Origin: Tragulus kanchil
Taxonomy: Eukaryota > Chordata > Mammalia > Artiodactyla > Tragulidae
NCBI GenBank assembly: GCA_022376925.1
Contig: JAIOJX010000002.1
Location: 131,822,831 to 131,886,830 of the forward strand
Length of the DNA stretch: 64,000 nt
Direction: 5' to 3'
Of this stretch, positions 48,262 through 60,600 are shown piece after piece. Both the position numbers and the translations under genes were made by a program. The notes below the pieces were generated by a model. The model worked only from the letters and a program-made list of their open reading frames with translations, did no database searches and had not been told where the DNA came from. The stretch's first letter is position 1, and the number at the start of each line of letters is the position of its first letter.

Positions 48262-48366
48262 CTTAGTCATTCAGTCGTGTCTGACTCTTTGCGACCCCAT
48301 GGACTGCAGCCCACCAGGCTCCTCTGCCCATGGGGATTCTCCAGGCAAGAACACTGGAGTGGGTTG
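48262..48366 (-). mobile_element. Bov-tA/BovA fragment
   Basis: Antisense: CATTCAGTCGTGTCTGACTC to AAGAACACTGGAGTGGGTTG; head half missing. Confidence 0.82.
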
Positions 48367-48449
48367 AGGTACATGTATGTATATGTGTGAGTGTTCTAGA
48401 AATATATATTTGTTCTATTTATACTATTCTTTATCTTAGTCTTTTGGCT

Positions 48450-50646
48450 GGAGTTGATGGTCATCTAAGGAAGCCTAGAGCACTTAGCTCCCTTGAATAC
48501 ATGTTTCTGTTGCCCAAGCTAGTCCACTGGGGTGGCAGTCACAAGGGCTCCCCCTAGTGTTGCCATTCAGCATTTGGAAATGTGCTTCCTCTCTGTAGCG
48601 TGTGTTTCTGTTCCAGTTAAGCTGAAGTTTTGGAAAGAATATAAGGTAATATTTTCAAATGGCTTTGCCCAGACGAAGTGCTCAAAGGAGAGCCACACAG
48701 TGAGGGGTTTATATAGGAGGGCAAGGGTGACAAAGAGGGGTTTTTTTCTTCAAGTCTGACTCTTGTCCTCGCTCTTTCCCTTTTAATTTACTTGTCTACC
48801 AATACATCTGATATCTGGCTGTCAGCACCAAGAAATCTATGCCATACAGATATGAAGTTATGTCTTTACAGACTTATCTAGGACCCAGAATTTAATTGCC
48901 AAAAGTTGATAGATATTTTCAGCATTAACAGTATTTTAAGGTCTAAAGTAACTTCACAGGTCTCAATAGCTAAAAAAAAAAAAAAAAAAAAAACCTCATC
49001 CACCAGCATTGAAACTCCCCAGGGAAGTATAGATAACTTTATTCCTATTGGGGACTCCCCTGGTGGTCCAGTAGGTAAAGAGTCCGCTTTGCAGTGCAGG
49101 GGGCACCGGTTCAATCCCTGGCCCAGGAAGATCCCGACCAGTGTGTCCAGTTATGAGCCAGCGCTCTGGAGCGCATGCATCCAGAGCCAGTGCTCTGCAG
49201 TGAGAGAGGCCACTGCAATGCTCCCACACAGGCCCACACAGGCCAAGAATAAAGGTGGATGAAGAATAAATAAATAAATACCAATAAAAGAGGCCAAAAT
49301 TTAAAAAGAAAAAGTCTTAAAAATGTATCAGTATTGTATACAATTAGGAATTCGTTCCTTCCTTAAAACTTGTTAAGCTTTTCCTAAGCAATTTGGAAAA
49401 TATTTAACACTTGCAAAATATTAAACTCTGCTTTAAATATAATCATTAAATGATAAGTGATTACTGCACCATAAGGGGTAGCTTTTTATTTTATAGTAGA
49501 AAGTAGGAAAGAATAGGAATTAAGTTGGCATATGAGTTAAAAGTTAATGGAGTTGATGGTCATCTAAGGAAGCCTAGAGCACTTAGCTCCCTTGAATACA
49601 TGTTTCTGTTGCCCAAGCTAGTCCACTGGGGTGGCAGTCACAAGGGCTCCCCCTAGTGTTGCCATTCAGCATTTGGAAATGTGCTTCCTCTCTGTAGCGT
49701 GTGTTTCTGTTCCAGTTAAGCTGAAGTTTTGGAAAGAATATAAGGTAATATTTTCAAATGGCTTTGCCCAGACGAAGTGCTCAAAGGAGAGCCACACAGT
49801 GAGGGGTTTATATAGGAGGGCAAGGGTGACAAAGAGGGGTTTTTTTCTTCAAGTCTGACTCTTGTCCTCGCTCTTTCCCTTTTAATTTACTTGTCTACCA
49901 ATACATCTGATATCTGGCTGTCAGCACCAAGAAATCTATGCCATACAGATATGAAGTTATGTCTTTACAGACTTATCTAGGACCCAGAATTTAATTGCCA
50001 AAAGTTGATAGATATTTTCAGCATTAACAGTATTTTAAGGTCTAAAGTAACTTCACAGGTCTCAATAGCTAAAAAAAAAAAAAAAAAAAAAACCTCATCC
50101 ACCAGCATTGAAACTCCCCAGGGAAGTATAGATAACTTTATTCCTATTGGGGACTCCCCTGGTGGTCCAGTAGGTAAAGAGTCCGCTTTGCAGTGCAGGG
50201 GGCACCGGTTCAATCCCTGGCCCAGGAAGATCCCGACCAGTGTGTCCAGTTATGAGCCAGCGCTCTGGAGCGCATGCATCCAGAGCCAGTGCTCTGCAGT
50301 GAGAGAGGCCACTGCAATGCTCCCACACAGGCCCACACAGGCCGAAGAATAAAGGTGGATGAAGAATAAATAAATAAATACCAATAAAAGAGGCCAAAAT
50401 TTAAAAAGAAAAAGTCTTAAAAATGTATCAGTATTGTATACAATTAGGAATTCGTTCCTTCCTTAAAACTTGTTAAGCTTTTCCTAAGCAATTTGGAAAA
50501 TATTTAACACTTGCAAAATATTAAACTCTGCTTTAAATATAATCATTAAATGATAAGTGATTACTGCACCATAAGGGGTAGCTTTTTATTTTATAGTAGA
50601 AAGTAGGAAAGAATAGGAATTAAGTTGGCATATGAGTTAAAAGTTA
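48450..50646. repeat. Tandem duplication 17 (period 1099)
   Basis: Copy A 48450-49548, copy B 49549-50646, abutting. Contains an A-run of about 22 present in both copies. Confidence 0.95.
49051..49305 (+). mobile_element. Family-T SINE
   Basis: Sense, older subfamily with a deletion after AGGAAGATCCC. Copy at 50150-50400. Confidence 0.87.
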
Positions 50647-51947
50647 ACCTCACATCATGAACATTAATAATATATGATATGTCTTAAGCACTTCTAAATT
50701 GTTTTAGTGTTTATTGAGGTTAGATTAATCCATATTAAAGAACAAATTGTTTTTAAGACCAGAATGTTTTCCCAATGCTTTTATTAGATTGTCTATAGCT
50801 ATTTAGATTGTGGTTTCATTTTACTTACCAAACCATAGTACGGCATAAGAGCCACTAGAGACTGGTGACACATAACACTAATAAGGGGACATTAGCAGCA
50901 CTAATAAAGTTGTTTATTGCTAACTATGCAACAGAAAGAAAAAATCTAATACTTATTACCTGAAGTTTTCATTTGCTCTATAGTGTGTATCCAAAAGAAT
51001 CTGTATCTGTTTATATATAAACACTGTTTGCAGTGGCCATATGCCCCAAATGAAAACAGACTCTATGTCAGTTTAATATAATAATCACCTAAATGGTGCA
51101 AAGCAAACAAGAATGCTGGTGTGTTTCTTAAGCTAGTGTGTTACTTAAGAAAATGTTACTTTTAACTACGTTTCTGAAGCTATTCCTTCCAGGAAATACT
51201 CCTAATTGGCCTTTTCAGAAGTTTCCTATTAAATTTTGTTGATTGAGTAGCACAGAAATAACTTAGGACAAGCGTTAACTGGTCTATTTATCCAGGATTC
51301 TGTCATTATTTCTGGGGATGAGTTTAACACACAGAAGTTTTCTCATTCAGTTAGTAATGGGAATGAAGGTAGTAATCTGCCTTCGCAATATACTGAAGAA
51401 ATGTTTCTGCTTTCAGAGAAAGTTGAAAGACTATGAATATTTCATCAAGATGCTTTCAAAACGCATAAAATATTTCCTTAGAAAAGCCAGCCTATCTATA
51501 GGTAATTTGTGTTCCTTAAGAAGAGTTTTCCTTTGGTAGCACAGGGGAGCATGCAGTTCCCGAAACAACCACCTGTGGAATAACATCTGCCCAGACATTG
51601 GGTTTTCTGATATCTTTCTAGAAGCATTTTAGCAAATAATATATTTCATTGTGTTTGTATGCAAAACTCAAAGATTTCCCCACCCTCCCCCATTTTAAAC
51701 TGTGTGGTCAGAAACCTGAGAGAGTTGTGGGGTTTTTTTTCTTGTTGCAGGGGGAATGTTGTCATGAGAGATAACCACTCCAGCAGTTTGTTCCGCATCC
51801 CAAGTCTGTGGTTCTTTCCACTAGTTGATTTTAAATCAGAGTAAGATAAATAGTATTTATATTTGTATGTCCCTTTTTCTCAGTTCCTTTTAACTAATAT
51901 CAACTGAGAAGAGCAGAGAATTGGCAACATAATACTAAGATGACAGT
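50401..51947. other. Unique intron 2 sequence
   Basis: No transposon recognised between the SINE and the MIR relic. 51217 onward is repeated from 52406. Confidence 0.6.
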
Positions 51948-53580
51948 AATACACAACAGTTGTTCAGCACTTCATGTCAACCTGGCATCACGCAAAGGAC
52001 TTAGCATTGGTTTGTTTATTCTTCTATGACTTACCCATTTTCAGAATTTCAGAAGACAGATTACACATGAATAGGTAGCAGAGCCAGAGCTTAGCCCCTG
52101 TCTGACACTAGCCAGAACCCTTAGTTACTACTTTAAATGGTCAAGAATTGTATATACAAATACTTAGTAGGTTTGGCGTCCTTTCTTAATGCTTGTATTC
52201 AAAACTGTTTGTAGAAGGCTAAACCCGCTTTTGTTGTATTTAATTGTTAGGCTTGGGAGATCTGTCATATATGCAAGCCTTTTTATAAGTGGTCCGTTTG
52301 TGACAGATTTGACCATGTTGTCCTCAGTCCACAAGCCTTCTTATCAACTTCCTTTGTGCCAAATTTTCATTGTTTCCTTCATCACCCAACGCTTTTTTTT
52401 ATTTTAGAAGTTTCCTATTAAATTTTGTTGATTGAGTAGCACAGAAATAACTTAGGACAAGCGTTAACTGGTCTATTTATCCAGGATTCTGTCATTATTT
52501 CTGGGGATGAGTTTAACACACAGAAGTTTTCTCATTCAGTTAGTAATGGGAATGAAGGTAGTAATCTGCCTTCGCAATATACTGAAGAAATGTTTCTGCT
52601 TTCAGAGAAAGTTGAAAGACTATGAATATTTCATCAAGATGCTTTCAAAACGCATAAAATATTTCCTTAGAAAAGCCAGCCTATCTATAGGTAATTTGTG
52701 TTCCTTAAGAAGAGTTTTCCTTTGGTAGCACAGGGGAGCATGCAGTTCCCGAAACAACCACCTGTGGAATAACATCTGCCCAGACATTGGGTTTTCTGAT
52801 ATCTTTCTAGAAGCATTTTAGCAAATAATATATTTCATTGTGTTTGTATGCAAAACTCAAAGATTTCCCCACCCTCCCCCATTTTAAACTGTGTGGTCAG
52901 AAACCTGAGAGAGTTGTGGGGTTTTTTTTTCTTGTTGCAGGGGGAATGTTGTCATGAGAGATAACCACTCCAGCAGTTTGTTCCGCATCCCAAGTCTGTG
53001 GTTCTTTCCACTAGTTGATTTTAAATCAGAGTAAGATAAATAGTATTTATATTTGTATGTCCCTTTTTCTCAGTTCCTTTTAACTAATATCAACTGAGAA
53101 GAGCAGAGAATTGGCAACATAATACTAAGATGACAGTAATACACAACAGTTGTTCAGCACTTCATGTCAACCTGGCATCACGCAAAGGACTTAGCATTGG
53201 TTTGTTTATTCTTCTATGACTTACCCATTTTCAGAATTTCAGAAGACAGATTACACATGAATAGGTAGCAGAGCCAGAGCTTAGCCCCTGTCTGACACTA
53301 GCCAGAACCCTTAGTTACTACTTTAAATGGTCAAGAATTGTATATACAAATACTTAGTAGGTTTGGCGTCCTTTCTTAATGCTTGTATTCAAAACTGTTT
53401 GTAGAAGGCTAAACCCGCTTTTGTTGTATTTAATTGTTAGGCTTGGGAGATCTGTCATATATGCAAGCCTTTTTATAAGTGGTCCGTTTTGTGACAGATT
53501 TGACCATGTTGTCCTCAGTCCACAAGCCTTCTTATCAACTTCCTTTGTGCCAAATTTTCATTGTTTCCTTCATCACCCAA
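51217..53580. repeat. Tandem duplication 18 (period 1189)
   Basis: Copy A 51217-52390, copy B 52406-53580, with a T-rich filler of about 15 bases. Differences are single-base run lengths (for example GTCCGTTT against GTCCGTTTT). Ends about 40 bases before MOSMO exon 3. Confidence 0.95.
51948..52100 (-). mobile_element. MIR relic
   Basis: Weak antisense MIR similarity (TTCAGCACTTCATGTCAACC, GGTAGCAGAGCCAGAGC). Copy at 53137-53290. Confidence 0.45.
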
Positions 53581-53617
53581 CCATGTTACTAATGTTATGT
53601 TTTGGTTTGTTTTACAG

Positions 53618-53802
53618 TGATCCTTTTCTGTATGGCTGCCCTAATATTTCCAATAGGATTTTACATCAATGAAGTCGGAGGTCAACCTTATAAATTACCC
53701 AACAACACAGTAGTTGGGTCATCATATGTACTTTTTGTCTTATCAATTTTCTTTACAATAGTAGGACTTCTATTTGCCGGCAAAGTTTGTTTACCAGGCT
53801 GA
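53618..53802 (+). CDS. MOSMO: MOSMO last coding exon (exon 3) with stop
   Basis: This exon completes MOSMO. Acceptor TTTTACAG ends at 53617; the first two bases (TG) join the final A of exon 2 to make the Met codon of MILFCMAAL, matching the phase-1 donor at 44600. It encodes 61 residues (about 107-167): third membrane segment (MILFCMAALIFPIGFY), an outer loop with an N-N-T glycosylation sequon near residue 135, the fourth membrane segment (SSYVLFVLSIFF onward) and the C-terminus GKVCLPG followed by TGA at 53800-53802. The C-terminus matches the MOSMO protein as I remember it. It occurs once only, just downstream of the end of a 1.18-kb duplicated block (copy B ends about 53580), so it escaped duplication by about 40 bp. 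Confidence 0.97.
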
Positions 53803-54480
53803 TGAATGTCTACGTTGCTTGACTCTTATTATTTTTAATTTTATTTTATTTTTTTATTTTTGGAGGGTGGGGAGGACAAAGGCAAGGCATCTGAGTAGTC
53901 CTCACATAGGAAGATGCTTAGATGAAACTGATACTGAAAAGAAAAAAAAAATTGCTTTGGTTTGTTCTCACTATGCACTTTGGATTTAAAAACAAAAAAT
54001 GAGGAGAGCCTTTTCCATAACCAAATACAGACAATATTGACTAAATCTCCTGAACATATTCAGGCAGTCAGGTCTGCACTGTGATAGCAACCTAGTGAAG
54101 GAGAATGCTTTATACTGAAAAGCATGTGGCCCTTTGTGACTCTGTTGTTCCATTTTTAACCTCTAATGATTCATTTGAGGGAGGAAAAGAAAAAAGTCTA
54201 AGTATTTATGAATCATGGTGGACCAGAGGGATGCAAAAGAAGTTCATGTGGGGCTGGCCTCACCTCCTAAGAAGTTAGTGTTCACAGCTTCCTCGTAACG
54301 GTAGGAGCCTTTGGCACCAGAATGGATTGCCATTGCATTGCTGCGCCGAGAAGCCAATAGATCAAAACTTGTTTGCTAAAATGTATGTAAAAATTCTGAA
54401 ATTCCCTATTCTCTGTGTACAAAACAAAATCAAACACTAAGAAACATGTGGTGGGGGTGGGTGGCTGGGGGAAATGTTCC

Positions 54481-54575
54481 TTATATTTATATAAATATAT
54501 ATATAATATATATATTTTGCTGATGCAGTATACAGTGTGTATATATGTGTGTGTGTGTATGTGTGTGTGTAAATT
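54481..54575. repeat. TA and TG microsatellite in 3' UTR
   Basis: Two AT-alternating tracts followed by GTGTGTGTGTGTATGTGTGTGTGT; likely length-variable. Confidence 0.9.
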
Positions 54576-56003
54576 TATATGCGCACACATGCCAACAGTT
54601 CCTGGAAGACAACTCTGAATGCTTTGCTAGCAAAACACTGTGGTGTGCAAACCTAGAACTCAATAGAAAAAAAGCCATTTATCTGAAGGCTGCATAGTGG
54701 AGAAAGTCTTCAGTTTACCTCATTCTTTGTAGCAGCCCTTGATTTTAACAGGTTTTTGTAATAGGTACAAATAATTCCATACCTTTCTAGGTGCAATTTT
54801 AAGTTAAGCTAAAATTCTCTGTAGGGTTAATTTATTTGTACATGATAGTAGAAGGTAAGATCATGTCAAACCTTATAATTTGGGGAATCTGACACTATTT
54901 AAATTATTGGCAACTGTTGTCTGTTGTACAGAGGTTCTCGTTTTCTACTGGCTTGGTCTCTTACATTAATAATGCATTTTATATGTTCAAGCACACAAAC
55001 TTTACATAAGTACATAATTCACTAGTAATATCAATGTGTAATATTTTGGCTATTTATAACACTAACTTCATCCTGCCATAAAAATTAATGTTCTTTTCAT
55101 CTGTATGCGTAATCAATAACTCCTTTACCAAGAACATGAGCAATACAATATTTTCTTTAAATGCTATATTATATACCTTTGTTTGCTAAAAGCCACCATT
55201 TTTGCATTTAGTTTAAAGGGCTGTACTAAACCACAGCTTTACATTTCTTCCTGAAAGCAGCATTGCAGTTAACCCTTGAGCCCACAGATAATTTTTAAAT
55301 GCAGTATTTCTCTTCTCCACATTTCCATGCCTTCATGCCAGCTTGTTTTTCCAGGCAAACATGGATAATCTGTTCAAAATGTGAGGCAGGAGAGTCTTTC
55401 ATGGCGACAGCAACCCAGGTGTCCCTCTCAGTAGAGTTAGGGTCCCTTGTTTCACACAAATGGAAATGAATGCACTGTTTTTTAAAGATTACTTCAGAGA
55501 TGGGGCTGCCTCCTCAGATATTCAAGGTATGAAATGGAGGAGCCTGATGTGTTTCACACTGGCTTGCTTGACATTAATATTTTTCTTACTGTTAAACTCA
55601 GCAGTATTTTATTGTGGAAAAAGGCATCAGTGTTTCAGCTCTCTCAGGAGTTGGGCAAATAGGTGGACCACCACTATGGTGTGTTCCCTGAGTGTGCTGG
55701 GACAGTATCACACATTTCCTTCCCAGGGTCAGCAAAACCCCTAGGAAATGCCTGAGGGAGACTAATCTTCCCCAAGTATTATATGTCTAGTCCATTCTAA
55801 GAATGCCACTGGACATGTGCTATGGACATTTGGGATTGCAGTTCTCATTGTGATTTGATTGGACTCAGTCAAATGGATCACTTTGCAGGAAAACTTTGGT
55901 TGTCGCCATTATACCACTGAAGTCAAGTGTTATTAGCAAAGTATGGCTCAAATTAATTTATGATATGACCAAGAGTTTTTCTCTTCCAAAAGATGAATTT
56001 TAT

Positions 56004-56011
56004 TGTAAATA
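56004..56011 (+). promoter_or_regulatory. Pumilio-type element in 3' UTR
   Basis: TGTAAATA, an exact match to the UGUANAUA motif bound by PUM1/PUM2. Echoed at 57174-57181 by the duplication. Function is inferred from the motif only. Confidence 0.4.
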
Positions 56012-56471
56012 GTTTCTCAAAATATTTCTAACTGGATCAAGAGCACGGGGAGAGAAGGTTTCTCAGCTGCTAAGAATTTCCCCACTGTTTACTTCTTTCA
56101 CACACAGTGGTATTGCGTATAAGATGGCAGAATTTAAGATTTTATTTGTATCTATTACACAAACCATTAAATTGTCTTTAATTTCATCATTGTCTTGGAG
56201 GTCCAGTGCACAAAGGGCTGATAGGGGAACACTCCCTCTAAGCAGTCCGCACTCTAACCCAGGATTAAAACCACCCCATCGAATAGTATGTGAAGTCAAA
56301 TCTTTGTACTCTTCCAGACCAAACATTGAGATGGACTCATTCATATAAAATTATATAAATCCTGTAAGTGAAAAGATAGACAACTGTCAGCAGTTGCTTT
56401 TAAAAAGGTCACTATAATAAGTACTATATAGTACAGTATTAATTTATAGCAAGAAATCATATCTTGTAAAC

Positions 56472-56479
56472 TGTATATA
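56472..56479 (+). promoter_or_regulatory. Second Pumilio-type element in 3' UTR
   Basis: TGTATATA, also a UGUANAUA match, about 470 bases after the first; echoed at 57642-57649. Two such sites in an A/T-rich UTR can occur by chance. Confidence 0.35.
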
Positions 56480-58677
56480 AAACACTGTTTTATGGTGCAA
56501 TCATTTGTCACACTTTTGTCTGTTACGTTGTTTTGAAGAGTGTGTGCATTCTTCTCATACCTAAGAACATCACTGTAAAATCTGCTGAAAAATATTTATA
56601 GGTTTTATTTGCACAAGACTTAATTAGTTTGAAATATTTGGAAGCTCCTATTGAACATGCCTAAACATCTGTAAACATGAAAAAAATCTTTAATTCATTA
56701 AAAGCAAACATTTCAGTATGATTCAAGGTATTCAGCACATCTTGCACATTAATATTTTCTTACTGTTAAACTCAGCAGTATTTTATTGTGGAAAAAGGCA
56801 TCAGTGTTTCAGCTCTCTCAGGAGTTGGGCAAATAGGTGGACCACCACTATGGTGTGTTCCTGAGTGTGCTGGGACAGTATCACACATTTCCTTCCCAGG
56901 GTCAGCAAAACCCTAGGAAATGCCTGAGGAGACTAATCTTCCCCAAGTATTATATGTCTAGTCCATTCTAAGAATGCCACTGGACATGTGCTATGGACAT
57001 TTGGGATTGCAGTTCTCATTGTGATTTGATTGGACTCAGTCAAATGGATCACTTTGCAGGAAAACTTTGGTTGTCGCCATTATACCACTGAAGTCAAGTG
57101 TTATTAGCAAAGTATGGCTCAAATTAATTTATGATATGACCAAGAGTTTTCTCTTCCAAAAGATGAATTTTATTGTAAATAGTTTCTCAAAATATTTCTA
57201 ACTGGATCAAGAGCACGGGGAGAGAAGGTTTCTCAGCTGCTAAGAATTTCCCCACTGTTTACTTCTTTCACACACAGTGGTATTGCGTATAAGATGGCAG
57301 AATTTAAGATTTTATTTGTATCTATTACACAAACCATTAAATTGTCTTTAATTTCATCATTGTCTTGGAGGTCCAGTGCACAAAGGGCTGATAGGGGAAC
57401 ACTCCCTCTAAGCAGTCCGCACTCTAACCCAGGATTAAAACCACCCCATCGAATAGTATGTGAAGTCAAATCTTTGTACTCTTCCAGACCAAACATTGAG
57501 ATGGACTCATTCATATAAAATTATATAAATCCTGTAAGTGAAAAGATAGACAACTGTCAGCAGTTGCTTTTAAAAAGGTCACTATAATAAGTACTATATA
57601 GTACAGTATTAATTTATAGCAAGAAATCATATCTTGTAAACTGTATATAAAACACTGTTTTATGGTGCAATCATTTGTCACACTTTTGTCTGTTACGTTG
57701 TTTTGAAGAGTGTGTGCATTCTTCTCATACCTAAGAACATCACTGTAAAATCTGCTGAAAAATATTTATAGGTTTTATTTGCACAAGACTTAATTAGTTT
57801 GAAATATTTGGAAGCTCCTATTGAACATGCCTAAACATCTGTAAACATGAAAAAAATCTTTAATTCATTAAAAGCAAACATTTCAGTATGATTCTTTCCA
57901 AAGGTAATCCATGTTCTATGTTGTTACTGTGTGTATGTAGTTTTTCTGACTCTTCTACTTCTTATAAACCTATTTTCTGTTTTGTTTTGTTTTGTTTTTG
58001 AAGGATGGCTTTTTTTTTTCTTTTTAATGTTCTAGATGACCAAAACACTTCATTAGTTTTTACCTTTTTGCCTAAATCTTTGATCTCCCTATTGATATTC
58101 TGTGAATTCACTGTTTAATCTCTTTAAGTAAAATAATGAACAGTCCTGGTGACACACAATCTGTTGATTTAGAGGAAAGACCCTGAAGAAGTATCGGAAA
58201 CTAACTTTGAATATACTACTCTTAGCTATTATTATTTTGCATCGTGGGCTTCATGGGAAGAACATGTTGCTTTTATTTTGTCTTTATTAAAAGACTACTA
58301 GCTACAAGTTACTCTGATTGTAGTAACTGTTTTGTCAACCCACTTTGATCTTCTTTAAAATATTGAATTTACATTCACAGTTCAAAATAGTAAGCTGTCT
58401 TTCAGAACTAATTTTTGAAGGATAAAAACATATGAAGGAAAAAAGTGGCCTGGGTAGGTTGGATTCCCTACACAGGACTTATTAGTTATATCACCTCAAG
58501 AGATTTTAAAGTTTGTGATTAAGGCCTGTATATTACCCCAAACTTTATTAAGAATTGTTTTCTAATTGGTTATAACGTTTTTCGATTAATAGTTTCAAGA
58601 CAAATTGTTAATACAAACTGTATAAAATGAACATAATTTTCTTCACTTGTATTTTTGTTATTGAGCAAGTTTATCAA

Positions 58678-58771
58678 AATAAATTGTCTACTAAAGAAAC
58701 TAAAAAGACTTCTATTACTTTCGAACAAATAAAGACTTCTATTACTTTGGATTTAAAACTTTAGAAATAAA
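58678..58771 (+). terminator. MOSMO: Clustered poly(A) signals at the MOSMO 3' end
   Basis: Three AATAAA hexamers at 58678-58683, 58728-58733 and 58766-58771, followed by a T/GT-rich stretch (58818-58855, with TTGGTTTGGTTTCC and TTGTTAGCATTGTG) that would serve as downstream element. I saw no earlier AATAAA between the stop codon and this point. Cleavage is expected about 10-30 bases after one of them. Confidence 0.75.
58704..58748. repeat. Short 27-base tandem repeat over poly(A) signal
   Basis: AAAGACTTCTATTACTTT at 58704-58721 recurs at 58731-58748; the spacer holds the second AATAAA. Confidence 0.85.
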
Positions 58772-58799
58772 TTCTGTATAGAAATTTCACATTTTCACA

Positions 58800-60126
58800 C
58801 AGTGACACATGCATGCCTCTTGGTTTGGTTTCCTTGTTAGCATTGTGTCAGGGGAAGGTCTCGCCTCTCTTCTTCCACTCTCACTCCTACCTCCCCACTA
58901 GAGAAGACGTGCTATGGTATTCCACAACATGGATTAGACTGTGTTTACCAGAAAGAAGAGGCCCTCAGCAATAAAAGACCACACAGGTGGCACTCTCTTC
59001 TGTATCATGTTTCCATGGACTTGAAGAGAGGTACTGAGCCAAGGCTCTCATCTTTTCTTTTTTTCCTTGCACATCGACCTAAGCCCTTTCATCTTTGCTT
59101 CAGTCTTCTGTTTCTGCTTTATTTCAAGCCAAAGGCTCTTAGCTTGTAAGATTTTAAAATTGGGATTGAAGGAGCAATCTAGAGCCCTTAGGTTTCTGGG
59201 CTCATTTTGCATGCACCACCCAGCTTTACTGGAACTCTCTCTAGGAGGATTGGGAGTAGCCTAGCCTAATAACTAGTAATCCAGTAAAACACTATTGTTT
59301 ACCCATTGCTGTTGTTTCTTCTTTATATGGCCTCTTCTGGAGCCCCACGGGGAGTTGAGAGTTTAACACAAGGTAGGCTTTGGATGTTCTTGGCTTCTGG
59401 ATCTTAACAACCATTTCTTAGGGTGACCAACCATTCTGGTTTGCCTGAGACAGGACTTTTCTGGGACATTAGATATTCGGTGCTGTAACTGAGAAACTTC
59501 CAGGAAAAATGAAATGAGTTGGTCACCCAGCCTTTTCACCATTCAGATCTTACCCCAACTTATATCACAGATTTGAGGTCTTAGGAGTTCTTTTCTATAA
59601 ACATTAATAAATAAGTCAGCTGGAAATGGCAGTGGTTAATTCAATACTGAACTTCGAATAGAGGGAAAGAAAATACCTTTTTCTTCTCTTTGGTAGTACT
59701 GTGGGGAAAGGCAACAGATTGTCTTTAAAAACAATAACATGGGTTAAAAAATACTTTGAGTTAGCCTTCCATCATCTCTTGTAACCACTGTATGAGAAGA
59801 TTATAGGAAAGAGACCAAGACTAGAGAACTGTGGATTCCTGTTATGCAAAGTCAACTCTTCTGGGTCACAGTTACCCAGCAACAAAATAAAAGTAGTTAT
59901 TTATAAATTGCATTAAAGATAGAAAGCATAATGCTGTATTATTTTTTAGAATTTTGGTTCTTTTCCCAGCAAGAAAAAAAAAAAAAACCACAAGGATGAT
60001 ATTTTCAAGCACATTCAAGGTTTCTACAAATAAGTCCCAGTTCCAAAATCTAAGACCTCCCAAGGTTAAATTTCAAGGAAGATATTTTTCAGAAGACTCA
60101 TGAAATGTCAGAGCTGGATGAAGTCT
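58800..60126. other. Intergenic unique sequence downstream of MOSMO
   Basis: No exon or repeat family recognised. Confidence 0.55.
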
Positions 60127-60139
60127 AAAAGCATATTCA

Positions 60140-60473
60140 GGGGCTTCCCCTGGTGGTCCAGTGGATAAAGACACCGCCTTGCAGTGCAAGGGGCGCCGGT
60201 TCGATCCCTGGCCTGGGAAGATCCCACATGCTGCGGAGAGGCTGGGCCGATGTGTCCAATTACCGAGCCGGAGCTCTGGCGCGCATGCGCCCAGAGCCGC
60301 CGCTCTGCGACAACAGAGGCCACCGCGATAGGAGGCCCACAGGAGCCAAAGAACAAAGACGGATGAAAATAGAGAAATGAAAGACCAATAGAAGTGGCAC
60401 GCCCGCTCCCCTCCCTCCCCAACCTGACCCCCGCCCAAAAATAAATAAATAAATAAATCTTTAAAAAAAAAAA
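60140..60473 (+). mobile_element. Family-T SINE, full length, young
   Basis: Duplication AAAAGCATATTCA at 60127-60139 and about 60474-60486. Intact B box, GTGTCCAATTACCGAGCC core, CT-rich linker, AAAT-repeat tail ending in A15. Confidence 0.95.
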
Positions 60474-60486
60474 AAAAGCATATTCA

Positions 60487-60600
60487 ATGTTTCCATTTTC
60501 CAGATGAAGAAATCAAGGAGTCAAAGGAGTTCTTGAATTTCCTCAAATCACAAAACTAGGTCTCAGCAGAGCATTCAGTACTGTAGAGAAGGCTGTCTTT
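60487..60600 (-). mobile_element. MIR fragment
   Basis: CCATTTTCCAGATGAAGAAA is typical of antisense MIR. Confidence 0.6.

Larger units (their letters stand above)
44601..53617 (+). other. MOSMO: MOSMO intron 2
   Basis: Runs from the GTAAGT donor to the TTTTACAG acceptor, phase 1. It contains three complete spurious duplications (44461-46672, 48450-50646, 51217-53580), so its true length is about 5.6 kb, not 9.0 kb. Besides family-T SINEs, Bov-tA pieces and a MIR relic it is unique, A/T-rich sequence with no other exon visible. Confidence 0.9.
55571..57893. repeat. Tandem duplication 19 (period about 1172)
   Basis: Copy A 55571-56724, copy B 56746-57893, within the MOSMO 3' UTR. Single-base run-length differences near the start of copy B; identical over most of the rest. 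Confidence 0.95.
53803..58790 (+). other. MOSMO: MOSMO 3' UTR
   Basis: Long A/T-rich stretch after the stop codon, free of young SINEs, ending in a cluster of poly(A) signals. Such conspicuous absence of transposons compared with the flanks fits a constrained UTR. It includes the 55571-57893 duplication; without that it is about 3.8 kb. It holds a TA/TG microsatellite (54481-54575) and two Pumilio-type motifs, each repeated by the duplication. The exact 3' end is inferred from the signals. Confidence 0.8.

Noticed and set aside
1..57893. Biological segmental duplication or satellite array
   Set aside because: Each unit is duplicated once with different content, constant 1.1-kb period and noisy junctions. 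A satellite would repeat one unit many times; segmental duplications would vary widely in size.
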